A stretch of DNA of 46,163 nucleotides, taken from contig NZ_JH636435.1 of the NCBI RefSeq assembly GCF_000255655.1, positions 1,119,018-1,165,180 of the forward strand, written 5' to 3'. Position 1 is the stretch's first letter, and the number at the start of each line of letters is the position of its first letter. This stretch comes from Schlesneria paludicola DSM 18645. GTDB taxonomy: Bacteria > Planctomycetota > Planctomycetia > Planctomycetales > Planctomycetaceae. Below the pieces are notes generated by a model that saw only the letters and a list, made by a program, of their open reading frames with translations, searched no databases and was not told where the DNA came from. Positions 45,201 through 46,163 of this stretch are shown here, one piece after another. A program made the position numbers and the translations under genes.

Positions 45201-45765
45201 CATGGCCGACGATGATTTCGTAAGGCTGTTCCCGGAACAGAAGGGGTTCCAGTACTTTCTGATCGATGTCCCACCCGCAGAATCCGAAGCCGCATCCGCG
45301 TTACTCGAGACGGAACTCAACGAGTACGGTTTCGATGCGGAACCGGTCGCGGAACGCCTCGCCCGATTCTTATCCGTCCAAAACACCTACCTGTCCACAT
45401 TTCAGACGCTGGGAGGACTGGGTCTGTTGCTGGGAACCTTCGGGCTCGCGACGGTGATGCTGAGGAACGTGCTGGAACGGCAGGCCGAAATCGCGCTGCT
45501 GCGTGCGGTGGGATTTCATGCACAGGGCGTCGCAACCCTGATCCTGTGGGAAAATGCCTTCATCATGCTCTGGGGTTTGGCGGCCGGGGCCGGATCGGCA
45601 CTGCTGGCGACCGCACCAAATCTGCTGAGCCGCGGCGCAGACTTACCTTGGGTGTCGCTGATGACGCTCCTCTTGGTTGTGTTGGCAACCGGCATGCTTG
45701 CGTCGACATTCGCCGTCCGCGCCGCGGTACGACTCCCGATTGTCAGCACGCTTCGCGGCGACTGA
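42238..45765 (+). CDS. Very large FtsX/MacB-type ABC transporter permease
   Basis: This 1175-residue protein has an N-terminal membrane helix (LAMVLGVVAGTAVIGGALIV), a large extracytoplasmic domain (about 60-560), an FtsX core (GLFFGFSLFLIVAAMILIGL, then GLLGAIGFTSGQIRQQMLFE, about 560-690), further helices (about 715-770), a second extracytoplasmic domain (about 815-1040) and a C-terminal FtsX core (TLGGLGLLLGTFGLATVMLR, then ALLRAVGFHAQGVATLILWE). Permeases of this duplicated form act in lipoprotein release, macrolide or peptide export or cell-envelope mechanics with a MacB/LolD-type ATPase. No ATPase gene is adjacent; the one at 29295-30023 is the nearest candidate. The start at ATG 42238 has a weak GGA upstream. 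Confidence 0.9.
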   Translation: MNQTRLVIQSLIHHWRTNLAMVLGVVAGTAVIGGALIVGDSVKASLRQMTLDRLGKIDEALSGPRFFREDLADRLSASVNHGTTSVDSKKKIVSPAIIMRAGLQARKGENVRRAGQVNVYGFDARAWSLMETGGLESPKESGVVLNAQAAHAIDAHVGDEVTLWIELPSAVPRDTLMGKKDNDSQEITLTVSGIASDSTGLARLGLQPTQAYPLNSFVDLHFLQAQLDLDRVKPSRRDPVGKPSRVNTLLIHDEDAKTNTKPTLNSLTTDALRKVWTLSDLNLRLVDNPSINGLVLESDQMILENNLAAAAIKTAANSNLVAAPVMVYLANKLWNPAVYEPGKRPGYSMYSTVAGIEFSDLNRGPFKDFSFIGDAPKSLDENEVIINQFLAADLEAKVGDQIKFTYHTVGSRGELPELEETVTVRGIVAMSGAAIDRTLTPEVKGITDVDSLADWDQPFPMDLNAVTPRDDEYWNDFRATPKMFLPLQTAKKLWPSRYGSLTSLRLVAAADEPTNLKALHEKFAGELLGDVAPVEVNMAVQPVKAIGLLAANGSTDFSGLFFGFSLFLIVAAMILIGLLFRLGIEQRVRDLGLLGAIGFTSGQIRQQMLFEGTATAVTGGLLGTVVAVGYAKLMIYGLTHWWVGAIGTSNLILAVQPLSLLTGFAIAVLAAIISIWWALRQLKQLSLREQLAGVTEQTIDWAAQARRTERILRRATISTILAVLLTGTVAIGLIPAAGAFFGIGVLLLVACLSFLSAWLQRKSGFFVHGKGWMGLGRLGLRNASRQRQRTVMSAGMIATATFLIVTVAAFRRDPTSELPIKTSGNGGFTLVAESSSPILYDMNTEHGRQKLRLIPAANSPSAKALDSMKVIPFRVKPGEDASCLNLFQTRVPTILGAPRSLIDDHRFAFASGSWKELAPHPSNTAAANPPSVPATEPPIPVLGDLNTLMFSLHKQVGQTIAIPSDETPQHQLIVKGMFQDSVFQGVLVMADDDFVRLFPEQKGFQYFLIDVPPAESEAASALLETELNEYGFDAEPVAERLARFLSVQNTYLSTFQTLGGLGLLLGTFGLATVMLRNVLERQAEIALLRAVGFHAQGVATLILWENAFIMLWGLAAGAGSALLATAPNLLSRGADLPWVSLMTLLLVVLATGMLASTFAVRAAVRLPIVSTLRGD

Positions 45766-46163
45766 AGGATCGTCCCAATCGTGTGACGTTGCGAAGCAGT
45801 GCCCGCACCCGGTAGTTGTTTGTTGAGTAGATTCAAATACTGCGGAATCACTCGCTTCGCGAGCGGATTCTTCGGTGGAGGTTCCTTCGCCTCAAAAAGA
45901 GATTGCAAAACACCCCGCCACTCAAATGGCAGTTGCTGTCGACTTAGATTCTGGCCCACGCCGACCGAGACAGTTTCTTAACGAGCCCACTCAGTTCCTA
46001 CAGTGAACAGTTAACAAAGGCCCGCCCAGTGTCGTTGATGATGCCAAACTATACCAATACAATTAGTAGGTATGTGATCTCACAATCATTCTGGGAATGA
46101 GTTTGGTGCATACGACTGTAGAGAGCATTTCATAACGCGTATTGGCAAGGAAACTGCGTACCA
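45766..46163. other. Gene-poor right edge
   Basis: No supported gene follows the permease. A minus-strand frame beginning at 45959 (MGQNLSRQQLPFEWRGVLQS) reads plausibly for its first 60 residues but then continues antisense through the permease's 3' end; it has no recognised family and may be a gene relic. The last 150 bases are AT-richer and without features. Confidence 0.4.

Noticed and set aside
45516..45959. 147-codon minus-strand frame at the right edge
   Set aside because: More than half is antisense to the ABC permease; only the first 60 residues could be a relic and they match nothing I know.

Overview
The window looks like chromosomal DNA of a planctomycete (Planctomycetaceae-like). 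The grounds are the kinds of genes present: a Tat-exported DUF1501 protein, a secreted PQQ-type beta-propeller, a squalene-cyclase-like repeat protein, two membrane proteins combining a PMT/TMTC-like core with TPRs, a secreted protein with a VHEWGTF motif, an ammonium-transporter/hybrid-kinase fusion and a very large FtsX-type ABC permease. Transcription units are mostly short, on both strands, with long gene-poor spacers. The species assignment is inference; no rRNA gene is present.

Layout. 395-5481 is a tightly overlapping operon for a group 3b-type (sulfhydrogenase-like, NAD(P)-linked) [NiFe]-hydrogenase: an HTH-less cyclic-nucleotide-binding protein, Fe-S subunit, FAD/NAD(P) subunit, small subunit, large subunit and C-terminal maturation protease. 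5776-12003 holds a small hypothetical protein, a terpene-cyclase-fold protein, an ABM-domain protein, a TPR membrane protein and a class I aminotransferase. 12297-14301 is a decay zone: three tandem copies of a small two-helix membrane protein (the middle one a pseudogene), a fourth relic on the other strand, the 5' end of a broken integrase, an unusually structured leader, a strong hairpin and a tRNA-Asn gene. 14491-20705 (all minus strand) carries a beta-propeller protein, a YhcH-family protein, a MaoC-type hydratase, an orphan histidine kinase and a LysR regulator with a perfect operator-like palindrome in its divergent promoter region. 20909-24523 (plus) holds a secreted protein with a degenerate SGNH domain, a possible tiny zinc-ribbon protein, a 28-residue highly basic protein with its own terminator, and a family 5 uracil-DNA glycosylase. 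24537-30023 (minus) holds a second TPR membrane protein and an ABC ATPase-TolC pair. 30259-34228 (plus) holds an Old Yellow Enzyme family protein, a secreted double-domain cyanophycinase-like protein and a conserved hypothetical. 34360-41736 (minus) holds a membrane-anchored hypothetical, a DUF1501 protein, a secreted esterase and the 1283-residue Amt-PAS-HisKA-HATPase-REC-REC-HPt protein. 42238-45765 (plus) is the giant ABC permease.

How they work together. The hydrogenase operon is self-contained for the structural subunits and the nickel-site endoprotease, but the hyp genes for the Fe(CN)2CO/Ni centre are not in the window. The efflux parts are scattered: ATPase plus TolC in one place and a permease 12 kb away, with no adaptor. 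The most interesting items are the Amt-kinase fusion, the sensor-like protein without a DNA-binding domain that opens the hydrogenase operon, the tRNA-linked integrase relic beside expanding and decaying small membrane genes, a family of short inverted-terminus repeats, the pseudo-enzyme-like SGNH domain and the tiny basic protein. I saw no CRISPR array, no intact insertion sequence and no recognisable defence system.
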